Shown here: piece by piece, positions 11,845-21,494 of the stretch | Position numbering within the stretch: position 1 is the first letter of the stretch | Layout: every line of letters begins with the position of its first letter | Assembly: GCF_905404315.1 (NCBI RefSeq) | Contig: NC_066269.1 | Span: 12,523,501-12,587,500, forward strand | Direction of reading: 5' to 3' | DNA length: 64,000 nucleotides | Origin: Leptidea sinapis | Taxonomy: Eukaryota; Arthropoda; Insecta; Lepidoptera; Pieridae | Notes under the pieces: model-generated | The model's database searches: none | What the model saw: only the letters and a program-made list of their open reading frames with translations | What the model was told of the DNA's origin: nothing | Translations under genes and position numbers: made by a program

Positions 11845-12640
11845 TTGCCGTCTAAGTCGGACTGTCATAAATTGGGCCAACTTAATTGGTGGGGTTTGGT
11901 GTTAAGTTCGAACATCCCCGGGTGTACCAGCCCATTTGGTTGTGCACCAAAATCACAAAGTGGGACTACCACTAGTACCAGTTGGATATCATCATCATCA
12001 TCATTTTCGGCCTCCAAGGCCCCCGCCCGGCTTTGCTGTAAAAGCCTTCAGGGCTATAAGCACAGAGGAGGTTTTTAGTCGGTAAGGGGTTTTTACACCC
12101 GAGCCCGACATTTGGGCCCCGTTTCGGGGTCTTCAATACGTAAATGTATTTTACTCCTCTCGAAAAAAAAAGCCTCAATAAAGCTTCTGGAAACCCAAGC
12201 GCTGGCAGCTAGTTAGGTCAACGGATCAGCCTAGCTATCCAACGCGGAAGCTGCCAGTATTCTTGGTACGCTTCCCCGTAATGAGAGTTTTAATTTTATA
12301 TAGTCAAAGTATCGTAGATATATGTAGTTATAAAAAACACTATAGTTTATTAAACAACCCGCATCACGTTGACGTCTGGCATTCCAAAACCGCGCGTTTT
12401 GCTAGAAATTTCTTGTATCGCACAGCCACTTTGTGGAATCAATTACCGGCTGCAGTTTTCCCGAACCGATACGACTTAGAGGCCTTCAAAAAAAGAACAC
12501 ACAAATAAAAGGTCCTCAAAGGCCGGCATCACATTTCTTGACACAATTGTTGTGGCGGATGTTCATGGGCGGTTGTCTCACCTCTCCACATCCCGTGAGC
12601 CTCTTGCCCGTGTGCCCCCTCTTATATAAAAAAAGTAATA
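11845..12640 (+). pseudogene. LINE 3' fragments, plus strand (copy B)
   Basis: Copy of the 4276-5070 segment with the ATC microsatellite, the GC-rich tail block and the Jockey/CR1-group C-terminus (DVWHSKTARFARNF near 12372). The A-run after the C-terminus is slightly shorter than in A. Confidence 0.6.
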
Positions 12641-12816
12641 GTACGTATAAAAAAAGTAATAATCTATTTTTGTTACAATTAAAATATGTTACAAATACAG
12701 ATGCTTATATTTGAAATATTGCATATGTAGGAATGTAATATCTTTCAGATTAGAAATAGCATTTAACTCAATAATTTTAATACTTCCAGAAGGAATTTAA
12801 AGCGTCACAGAATTTC

Positions 12817-13107
12817 ATGTCACATTTGAGAGTTACGAGCGTTTTAAAATATATTAATACCACCTGTTTTCTGCTATATGCACGTTTCGTATTAACATGC
12901 TCAGATGGGTTAGAAATTAAATACTGTTTATTACTGTTACGGTATATCATTGTGTATATTTATCATCGTGTAGGATTTTTAGATCTCGAATTGAAATTAA
13001 TAAGTTTTGATAGAAGTCTTCATTTGAATTTTTGTAATACTCGTATTAATTTAACACTAAAAAATACGGGTTCCACTCCGGGAGTGCCAGCAGAAGTGAA
13101 AACTTGA
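12817..13107 (+). CDS. Unrecognised 96-residue ORF (copy B)
   Basis: Identical in sequence to the frame at 5249-5539 and equally unassigned. ATG present. See copy A for what can be seen in it. Confidence 0.2.
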   Translation: MSHLRVTSVLKYINTTCFLLYARFVLTCSDGLEIKYCLLLLRYIIVYIYHRVGFLDLELKLISFDRSLHLNFCNTRINLTLKNTGSTPGVPAEVKT

Positions 13108-14053
13108 ACATTGACGTTGTGCATTTTTGAATATTTTAGAATGGTTAGAGAATAATTTCGCACGAATTGCTTTATTTATCAGTATAAAAGTAGTAGCACA
13201 AAACAGTTTGAATACAATACCTATTCATATATTGCGCTTTCGTACACTGAAATGACAATTTATATTGCAAAAACAATTTAACACTTCAGAACTAATACAA
13301 ATAGTTTACATTAAAAAGTTTATGTCAGAAAATAAACTTTCATCCATAGTAAGCTGTTAAAATACTTCACGGCTAAGATTTGATTCCTCGACCTCGTGGT
13401 GTTTCGGCTTAACAATCACAATGATTCAACTACTCGTCCAATGACCGAACTATAATTGCTTAGAAGTTATTATTATCTTTCATCCATAATTTCAACAACT
13501 GTCTTACGAATTTTTGATCAGGCCACCGCGAGCTTAACATTTTATACCCATCCCAAGAAAAGTGCTCAACGCCGCTAAAGAAGTTTTTACTTAAAAAAAT
13601 ATTTATTACTAAGTTTAGATATCAGCGAACAATTCGTTTTACATTCAAACATCTCGTACTCTTGGTTACCTTTGTTTTGTTTGCATTCTTATTCAGAAAT
13701 TCATAATTCAAGTTCATTTTGTATATCTGCAATGAGAACAAAGCGGTCTGAAGACTGAAGATAAATTAGATATCAGACGATTGTCATTATTCCTTTGTTC
13801 TTGCAATTGAAGTGTCTAAATATACTTTCTGGCACGGCGATAAATAGATAAGGTGACTAGAGGTCATTTCAGCTTACTCCTAGTTCTATAGTAATTTTTA
13901 TTCGTGTTGTTTCTAATTTTACCTCTCTGGTACTGTTAAAATTCATTATATGACGTTTGTCCTGTCTGTTTAACATTGAAAAGTTTAAGTAAATTCCAGA
14001 GTACTTTATAGCTTAAGCTGTCAAGTCCATAAAAGCTATAAACAGTGACTATT

Positions 14054-14436
14054 ATCACCTGGAGTTAATACGTAATCACCGCCGCCCACATCCTCATGCA
14101 AAACTAGAGGAATCACAGGAGTCAGCTGGCGTTATAGAAAAGTGAAGGCATTTTTTTACATAACCCTAGTCCTACCGTCCTAGAAACACACACGATAGGA
14201 AGCTCATTCCATAGATTAGTTGTAAGTGCAAGAAAATTCCGTGAAAACCGCAAAGTAGAGCAACGCCACACATCCAGATGGTGGTGATGATATTCTAATT
14301 TATAGCGTGTCGTGCGATGGTGGAATTCGGCGGCAAAAATCACGTCAAACAGTTCTTTGGAACACTCTCGTGATAAATTCGGTAGAACAGACCCAATGAA
14401 ACAACTTTACTACGCAACGCCAAGTAATCTTAGTAT
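14054..14436 (-). pseudogene. LINE 3' fragment (Jockey/CR1-group), copy B
   Basis: Same fragment as 7150-7532, offset by 6904 bases. Its left flank is the unoccupied TTAA context that carries a MITE in copy A. Confidence 0.7.
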
Positions 14437-15068
14437 CTACCAGATATCTACCAGTACATGAATGATAGCAGTTAGATTGATAGCACAATATTAAAGAGCG
14501 GTATAGGTATATTTAAGAAAAGTTTAACCACAGCATAGATTCTATAGTCTGATTCCATTCCATGTGTAGGAAAGTATCTAAAAAGTTGTCAGGTCAAAAG
14601 TACCACAAACAAGAGCTTGTATAAAAGGCTTATTGCCTGAAATCGAAGAATCGAAATATGTTAGATCTTTGGCAAATAAAGGTTCGACAACTTATTTTCT
14701 GGAAAACAGGCACGTCATTCAGATGATATTAATAGAGATAAATATAAGAGGAAGTAAATAAGTTGACGTATTGATATTTTTATAAAAGTTTGAAAGGGAT
14801 GATGAAATTAAATGTTCAAGCTACAGTAAACATTTGCGATCCCTCTATTCTCAAAGCTAATTTCTTCCTAAATGCTGATATTAATTCTAATCTATTCTAT
14901 CTGATTAATTCTAATTTCATCCTAAATGCTGATAAAATTTTACTATAGAAATTATAGTTAATCTAAATTGTTTGTTAAAATTAAGAATTTGATCCTTCAA
15001 AATTTTAAATGCAGTTCTTTATGACACAAAATTTTACTTCTTTCTTTAATTGACTTACATAAACTACA

Positions 15069-15070
15069 TA
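15069..15070. other. Empty Tc1 target site in copy C
   Basis: A single TA within CTACATAGTTTAG. In A and B exactly this TA is duplicated around the Tc1-like element. No footprint bases are left, so the simplest reading is that C never carried the element. Confidence 0.92.
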
Positions 15071-15324
15071 GTTTAGTTTCAAGTTCTCTTTTTCTCTAAT
15101 ATATATATAAGCTATATTAGCTTAATTTTTTCCAATTTAAGATAATATTGTATTGTATCTTAACTTCTAGTACATTTGCAGTTTCCCCACCTAATAATAG
15201 AGCTCAACAAAATTCAAATGAACCCGACCCTACTAAGAGATAATTATATTTTATTTCCAACAACTTCCGTATAATGGAACCTTTATGGACCAAATCGTGA
15301 ACTAAATCGGTGTTCATTGTATGG

Positions 15325-17147
15325 ACGATTTTAATATAAATTCTTAGTTTGGTTTAAAAGGTATAATTTTAGTTTAATTAATATTAAGTTCAAGATTATT
15401 ATTATTTAGCCAACAAAAGATTTTGTCCATTGTAGTATTTAATTTTTGTTCTAGTTGTTTTAAATTAGAGCATGGGATCAAAATAGAAATGTCATCAGCA
15501 AAAAGAGTACAATCATCGTCTATTAAGTTAGGAAGATCATTTATGTACATGAGAAACAATATACAACCCAACACACTGCCCTGTGGAATCGATCCTGATA
15601 AGTGAGCTTTATTAGATCTTATGTGGTCTATCTTTCCACTCTCGAAGTTAGTATTTTCTATTTCCACATATTGAAAACGATTATTAAGGTAAGATTTGAA
15701 CCATTTGTGGGCAAATCCTCGAATTCCTGAGAGAAATAATTTGTCTAATAAGATATCATGAGAGACTCTATCGTATGCTTTGCTCATGTCAAGCAGTAGG
15801 CCAGCTGAATATTTTTTATTATTAATTGAATCAAATATTTTTTGTATGTATTTGTATATCGCTAAAGTAGTGGAATGGTTTTTCCTGAAACCATGTTCGC
15901 TTTCATTTAGGATATTATATTTTTCCAGAAAACTACTTACGCGTATAGCCATTGCAGTTTCAAATATCTTCGCTGATGTAGGTAGAAGGGCAATAGGTCG
16001 GTAATTGTTTACATCTGATGTGTTGCCTTTCTTATATACCGGTTTTATTATGGATATCTTTAGATCGTCCGGAAATAATCCTTCACAGAATGGTTGATTA
16101 ATAAGTTTAGTGTACGGGTGGGTTAAAATATCAGCACATTTTTTTATTAAAAAAGGGGGGATTTCATCTATTCCGAAAGATTTTTATTCTTAAGATTTTT
16201 TATTATGTTAAAGATGTCTTTGGGTTCAAACGAATTTAGAAATAACGATTTAATTATTTTATTCGAATTTATAGCAATATTGTCGTTTATTACTTTAGGG
16301 CTTGATGAGATGGATAAATAGAAACAATTAAATGTATAGAAGCAATAATTTTCGGATCTACTATAATATTATTCTCTGAAGATTTAAGACTTATGTTTTG
16401 CTTTATTCTTATATTACTTTTATTTGTTTCATTTTGTATTATTTTCCACATGGATCGTTTTTTACTATCAGCTGAGCTGAATTTACGGATATTTATAATT
16501 TTCTTAGATTTATTTATACAACTTTTTAAAACTTTGCAATATCTCTTATAAAAATTTGTAAGTACTTTATTTTTGGTTTGTGATACAAGGAGTTTTAAAA
16601 ATCTTTTATTTTGACATGTTTCTAACGAAACAATTCCTAGTGTTAAATAAGGTTTATTTTGGTTTAGAGTAAATTTTGTTAGTAATTTAGGTATGCATTT
16701 ATTCAGGGCAGTAACAATTATATTTAGGAATATTTTATAGTTTTCGTTAACGTTATTGTTAGGCTAAAGTTGATCATCCCAGTTGATATTCGCGAGTACG
16801 TTTTTAAATTTATTTATATTAAAGTCATTAAATTTACGTTTCAATTTCATGAAAGACTGTTTATTGTGGAAAGTAAAAGGTAATGTGAAAATGATGCCCT
16901 TGTGATCTGATAATCCAAAATCATATACTTAAATTTTTGAGCCTTCTAGATAGAAATTTGTAAAAATTAGCTCTATGCACCTTTTAGTTGTAGGAGTTAT
17001 TCTAGTAGGCTTTGAGACTTTTTGATGGAAGTTATAACACAACAAGAGAGAGACTCCTCCTGCAAGATATGCAAATTTGACTCTATCGACTATAACGTCA
17101 ATCGTGACACAGTATGTTATATGTATGTGTACTAAACACATGCAAAT
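15325..17147 (-). pseudogene. Jockey-group LINE ORF2 remnant, copy C
   Basis: Third copy of the antisense LINE remnant, with the same lesions as A and B, so the LINE had decayed before the unit was duplicated. The longest open piece is 15374-15952, with LFADD and DMSKAYDRV as in B. Confidence 0.8.
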
Positions 17148-17301
17148 TTATTACTAACTATTGCCGTCTAAGTCGGACTGTCATAAATTGGGCCAACTTA
17201 ATTGGTGGCGTTTGGTGTTAAGTTCGAACATCCCCGGGTGTACCGGCCCATTTGGTTGTGCACCAAAATCACAAAGTGGGACTACCACTAGTACCAGTTG
17301 G

Positions 17302-17562
17302 ATATCATCATCATCATCAACAGCCGGAAGACGTCCACTGCTAATCAAAGACCTCCCCCAAAGATTTCAACAACGATCAGTCCTGCGCTGCCCTCATCCA
17401 ACGTATTCGAGCTATCTTGACCAGAAGGTCGGTCCATCTTGTGGTGGCCTACCAACACTGCGTCTTCCGGTACGTGGTCGCCATTCGAGGACTTTACGGC
17501 CATCTGTCCGTCGCACTATGTGCCCTGTTCACTGCCACTTCAGTTTTGCAATCATATATATT
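17302..17562 (-). pseudogene. RTE-type LINE 3' fragment, antisense
   Basis: The plus strand reads CATCATCATCAACAGCCGGAAGACG, the complement of an RTE 3' end with its ATG-type microsatellite tail. The antisense translation covers the last part of an RTE ORF, corresponding to the better-preserved region at 23938-24450. It is 5'-truncated near 17562. It is present only in tandem copy C; in A and B the microsatellite remains but the LINE body is absent. Confidence 0.7.
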
Positions 17563-17689
17563 ATCATATTATGTCAGTTGGATATATGTTCAATCAATTG
17601 ATTATGGCTCCGACACTACAAATAGGTTTTTATTTAGTAGTTAATGGATACAGTCACAAGTATACAATTTGTAATGTTTTTAAAGTGAT

Positions 17690-17985
17690 AACCCTCACTT
17701 CTGGGATTAATTACACAAATAAAACTGAAAACAAAATTTTGTGAATGATGCGGGACTCGACCCTGCGTCATCTCGCGTCCCGTGCGAGCGCTCTTTCCAG
17801 CTGAGCCAACCGTTCGAGTGACGTATCGTTCATAAAATCTTGTATGCTTGTTTAACTCTCAGCTTCATCTACAGAATCTACTTTACAGTAGAGAACCTGC
17901 GTTGAAAGGTCGCGGGTTCGAGTCCCACATCGTTCATAAATTTTTGATTTCAGTTTTATTTGTATAATAAGTATATTTACAAATT
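17690..17985. repeat. Pair of tRNA-derived SINE-like sequences in inverted orientation
   Basis: On the minus strand, 17831-17749 reads like a tRNA, with an A-box TGGCTCAGCTGGAAAGAGCG and a B-box GGTCGAGTCC followed by CGCATC. On the plus strand a second B-box, GGTTCGAGTCC, sits at about 17914-17924. Beyond each B-box the two copies share a tail containing TTTCAGTTTTATTTGT, running outwards in opposite directions. The cloverleaf is incomplete (no convincing acceptor stem), so these are SINE or tRNA-pseudogene relics, not working tRNA genes. Confidence 0.6.
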
Positions 17986-18843
17986 TTGCTAAGCATATAT
18001 CTTCATGAAATGTCACTTTTAAAAATTTATTTACATAGAATTAATACTGACCTTTTTGGACAATGGATAAATGATTACGGTCGGCCGACCGTTTCTTTTA
18101 TGAAACGATTTCGAAGCAATGATCACTCGAATTGTTTCCCATACCGTGTTTAAGGACACATGCCTTTCGATTTTAATTCTTAAATATTTTAATTCAGGTT
18201 TTTAGTATACGATATGAGATAGCGAGCTCTTTGGTGTAAATCCTTGGAAAAAACCAGACATATATGTCTAGAAAACTAATTTTCTATTACGGAATATCAC
18301 TGAAAATCTGGCTAGGCTAGAGCCTAGATTTTCACTCCCAAAAATCCGGGTAAAAATGTCAGTCTAATGATTAGAGCCCATTAAGAGAACCAAATGAATT
18401 GTTGAATCTGAAAATAATTGAACATTAGAAATTAGTGCAAGTAATATCAAAGATTAAAAATAAACTACTTCAATATGCAGTTATAATAATGTCATACAGC
18501 GTATAGATAATTGTTATCGAATAATGTATTGGTATTTATTAGAATATTTATTTGAAGTATATATATAGGAAATAATTATTTATTTATAAGTGGGGGCCCC
18601 ACTAATAAATAAATAATTATTAATAATTAATAATTAAAATAATTATAGGGGCGGAGTATGTACAAAGTACTATCTTCGCGCCTCAATAAAAGTCCTCTAA
18701 AAAATAAAATCCTCTTCAAACCTAGAGTACATTGGACTAACAGATATATTAGATCGTTAGTGATCTTCTCTCCGTCCAGCTTAGTGAGCAGGCGGTCCGA
18801 GGTTCGAGTCTCCTTCCGAGACGGCCCGCGCCTGTGAGCTACA
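17986..18843. other. Remainder of the copy-C-specific segment
   Basis: No gene recognised. It includes a perfect 16-base palindrome at 18077-18092 (ACGGTCGGCCGACCGT), the larger hairpin at 18571-18621, and near its right end (about 18775-18835) another tRNA-like stretch with a B-box GGTTCGAGTC. The unit resumes at 18844 with TTTTCGGCCTCC. Confidence 0.5.
18571..18621. repeat. Near-perfect palindrome
   Basis: Arms of 25 bases (18571-18595 and 18597-18621) pair with a single mismatch around a one-base loop. The centre is GGGGGCCCC and the arms are AT-rich. It lies inside the copy-C-specific segment. Confidence 0.85.
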
Positions 18844-19485
18844 TTTTCGGCCTCCAAGGCCCCCGCCCGGCTTTGCTGTAAAAGCCTTCAGGGCTATAAG
18901 CACAGAGGAGGTTTTTAGTCGGTAAGGGGTTTTTACACCCGAGCCCGACATTTGGGCCCCGTTTCGGGGTCTTCAATACGTAAATGTATTTTACTCCTCT
19001 CGAAAAAAAAAGCCTCAATAAAGCATCTGGAAACCCAAGCGCTGGCAGCCAGTTAGGTCAACGGATCAGCCTAGCTATCCAACGCGGAAGCTGCCAGTAT
19101 TCTTGGTACGCTTCCCCGTAATGAAAGTTTTAATTTTATATAGTCAAAGTCTCGTAGATATATGTAGTTAAAAAAAACACTATAGTTTATTAACAACCCG
19201 CATCACGTTGACGTCTGGCATTCCAAAACCGCGCGTTTTGCTAGAAATTTCTTGTATCGCACAGCCACTTTGTGGAATCAATTACCGGCTGCAGTTTTCC
19301 CGAACCCATACGACTTAGAGGCCTTCAAAAAAAGAACACACAAATAAAAGGCAAATAAATAACCTCAAAGGCCGGCATCACATTTCTTGACACAACTGTT
19401 GTGGCGGATGTTCATGGGCGGTTGCCTCACCTCTCCCCATCCCGTGAGCCTCTTGCCCGTGTGCTCCCTCTTATATAAAAAGAAT
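18844..19485 (+). pseudogene. LINE 3' fragments, plus strand (copy C)
   Basis: Same two pieces as at 4436-5070, but with more substitutions than A and B show between themselves, plus small indels (for example an extra AAATAAATAA-like stretch near 19355). The Jockey/CR1-group C-terminus DVWHSKTARFARNF is still readable near 19212. Confidence 0.6.
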
Positions 19486-19662
19486 AATAGTAAGTATAAT
19501 CTATTTTTGTTACAATAAAAATATGTTACAAATACAGATGCTTATATTTGAAATATTGCAGATGTAGGAATGTAATATCTTTCAGATTAGAAATAGCATT
19601 TAACTCAATAATTTTAATACTTCCAGAAGGAATTTAGAGCGTCACAGAATTTCATATCACAT

Positions 19663-19944
19663 TTGAGAGTTACGAGCGTTTTAAAATATATTAATACCAC
19701 CTGTTTTCTGCTATATGCACGTTTCGTATTAACATGCTCAGATGGGTTAGAAATTAAATACTGTTTATTACTGTTACGGTATATCATTGTGTATATTTAT
19801 CATCGTGTAGGATTTTTAGATCTCGAATTGAAATTAATAAGTTTTGATAGAAGTCTTCATTTGAATTTTTGTAATACTCGTATTAATTTAACACTAAAAA
19901 ATACGGGTTCCACTCCGGGAGTGCCAGCAGAAGTGAAAACTTGA
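19663..19944 (+). CDS. Unrecognised ORF, start lost (copy C)
   Basis: Corresponds to the 96-residue frame of A and B, but the ATG at the equivalent position is ATA. The remaining 93 codons are unchanged in protein sequence although the surrounding copy-C sequence has diverged. Function unknown; may not be coding. Confidence 0.15.
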   Translation: MRVTSVLKYINTTCFLLYARFVLTCSDGLEIKYCLLLLRYIIVYIYHRVGFLDLELKLISFDRSLHLNFCNTRINLTLKNTGSTPGVPAEVKT

Positions 19945-20851
19945 ACATTGACGTTGTGCATTTTTGAATATTTTAGAATGGTTAGAGAATAATTTCGCAC
20001 GAATTGCTTTTTTTATCAGTATAAAAGTAGTAGCACAAAACAGTTTGAATACAATACCTATTCATATATTGCGCTTTCGTACACTGAAATGACAATTTAC
20101 ATTGCACAAACAATTTAACACTTCAGAAAATCAACTTTCATCCATAGTAAGCTGTTAAAATACTTCACGGCTAAGATTTGATTCCTCGACCTCGTGGTGT
20201 TTCGGCTCAACAATCACAATGATTCAACTACTCGTCCAATGACCGAACTATAATTGTATAGAAGTTATTATTATCTTTCATCCATAATTTCAACAACTGT
20301 CTTACGAATTTTTAATCAGGCCACCGCGAGCTTAACATTTCATACCCATCCCAAGAAAAGTGCTCAACGCCGCTAAAGAAGTTTTTACTTAAAAAAATAT
20401 TTATTACTAAGTTTAGATATCAGCGAACAATTCGTTTTACATTCAAACATCTCGTACTCTTGGTTACCTTTGTTTTGTTTGCATTCTTATTCAGAAATTC
20501 ATAATTCAAGTTCATTTTGTATATCTGCAATGAGAACAATGCGGTCTGAAAACTGAAGGTGAATTAGATATCAGACGAGTATCATTATTCCTTTGTTCTT
20601 GCAATTGAAGTGTCTAAATATATTTTCTGGCACGGCGATAAATAGATAAGGTGACTAGAGGTCATTTCAGCTTACTCCTAGTTCTATAGTAATTTTTATT
20701 CGTGTTGTTTCTAATTTTACCTCTCTGGTACTGTTAAAATTCATTATATGACGTTTGTCCTGTCTGTTTAACATTGAAAAGTTTAAGTAAATTCCAGAGT
20801 ACTTTATAGCTTAAGCTGTCAAGTCCATAAAAGCTATAAACAGTGGCTATT

Positions 20852-20907
20852 ATCACCTGGAGTTAATACGTAATCACCGCCGCCCACATCCTCATGCAAA
20901 ACTAGAG
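20852..20907 (-). pseudogene. LINE 3' fragment stub marking the end of copy C
   Basis: Only the first 56 bases of the antisense LINE 3' fragment remain. Homology to the unit stops after GCAAAACTAGAG. Confidence 0.65.
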
Positions 20908-21034
20908 TTAATATTTATTATTGTATCTCCTCTTCCAGAACATTTGCAGCTCAACAAAATGAACACGACCCCGCTAAGTGACAATCATATTTTATTTCCA
21001 TCAACTTGCGTATAATGGAACTGTTATAAGATAT
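20908..21034. repeat. Dispersed repeat, first diverged copy
   Basis: Shares the phrases ACATTTGCAG, CTCAACAAAATGAAC, CGACCCCGCTAAGTGACAAT and CGTATAATGGAACTGTTAT with 21365-21494. It is related more distantly to 2274-2400 inside the tandem unit. It begins exactly where copy C stops. Confidence 0.6.
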
Positions 21035-21260
21035 GAAGCTGATGGTAATTGATACCTCCTGCCGACAATAATGCAGTGCCGATTAGATTTCCTGAAAAAC
21101 CCAAAAATTCTGAGTGGCACTACAATGTGTTTACTCGTCACCTTGACCCATAAGATGTTAAGTCTCATTTTCCCAGTAATTTCACTAGCTACGGCGTCCT
21201 TCAGACCAAAACACAATAACGCTTACACATCTCTGTTTCACGGTGTAGTTCGTAGTTCTT
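21032..21260 (-). repeat. Dispersed lepidopteran-type repeat (family with GCTCCTTTGCACAGGATGCC end)
   Basis: Antisense member of a family with further copies at 25754-26031, 29911-30032, 41471-41628 and 44706-44851. Shared phrases include AGTGCCGCTCAGAAT, GCTAGTGAAATTACTGG and ACCATCAGCTGA (sense of the 25754 copy). No coding potential is evident. Confidence 0.55.
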
Positions 21261-21364
21261 AGAGAAATATTACGAATACAGATTATGTACAAGAAGCAGA
21301 AAGCTCACTTTTAAGTTCCCCTTTTTCTGATAAAAGGCCACGCTAAATTTAATTCAGTAAAAAT

Positions 21365-21494
21365 GATATTTATTATTGTATCTCCGCTTCCAGAACATTT
21401 GCAGCTCAACAAAATGAACTCGACCCCGCTAAGTGACAATGATAATATTTTATTTCCATCAACTTCCGTATAATGGAACTGTTATAAAATATGA
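21365..21494. repeat. Dispersed repeat, second diverged copy
   Basis: Direct-orientation partner of 20908-21034. The two flank the dispersed repeat at 21032-21260. Confidence 0.6.

Larger units (their letters stand above)
7568..14471 (+). repeat. Tandem unit, copy B
   Basis: Second direct copy, joined head-to-tail to A and C without intervening sequence. It has the Tc1-like element (8167-9736) but an unoccupied TTAA (14013-14016) where A carries its MITE. Several coding-relevant substitutions in the LINE remnant separate A from B and C. For example, the reverse transcriptase active-site context reads LFADD in B and C but HFADD in A, and SKAYDR in B and C but SKSYDR in A. So A has picked up private changes at those sites. 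Confidence 0.93.
14472..20907 (+). repeat. Tandem unit, copy C (partial, rearranged)
   Basis: Third direct copy. It lacks the Tc1-like element, keeping a perfect empty TA site at 15069-15070, and it lacks the TTAA MITE (empty site 20811-20814). It has a shorter TA microsatellite, about 1.5 kb of extra sequence at 17318-18843 and a 39-bp deletion near 20128. It ends inside the antisense LINE 3' fragment at about 20907. Its left part (to about 17310) is nearly identical to B, while its right part (18844-20907) carries clearly more substitutions and small indels. Confidence 0.9.

Noticed and set aside
7568..14471. Two independent Tc1 insertions in A and B
   Set aside because: Flanks, lesions and position are identical, so a single insertion was duplicated.
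17749..17832. Functional tRNA gene on the minus strand
   Set aside because: The A-box and B-box are present, but no convincing acceptor stem is found and the sequence is linked to a SINE-like tail that recurs in inverted orientation.
18733..18845. tRNA gene at the right edge of the C-specific segment
   Set aside because: Only a B-box-like GGTTCGAGTC is recognisable; there is no cloverleaf.
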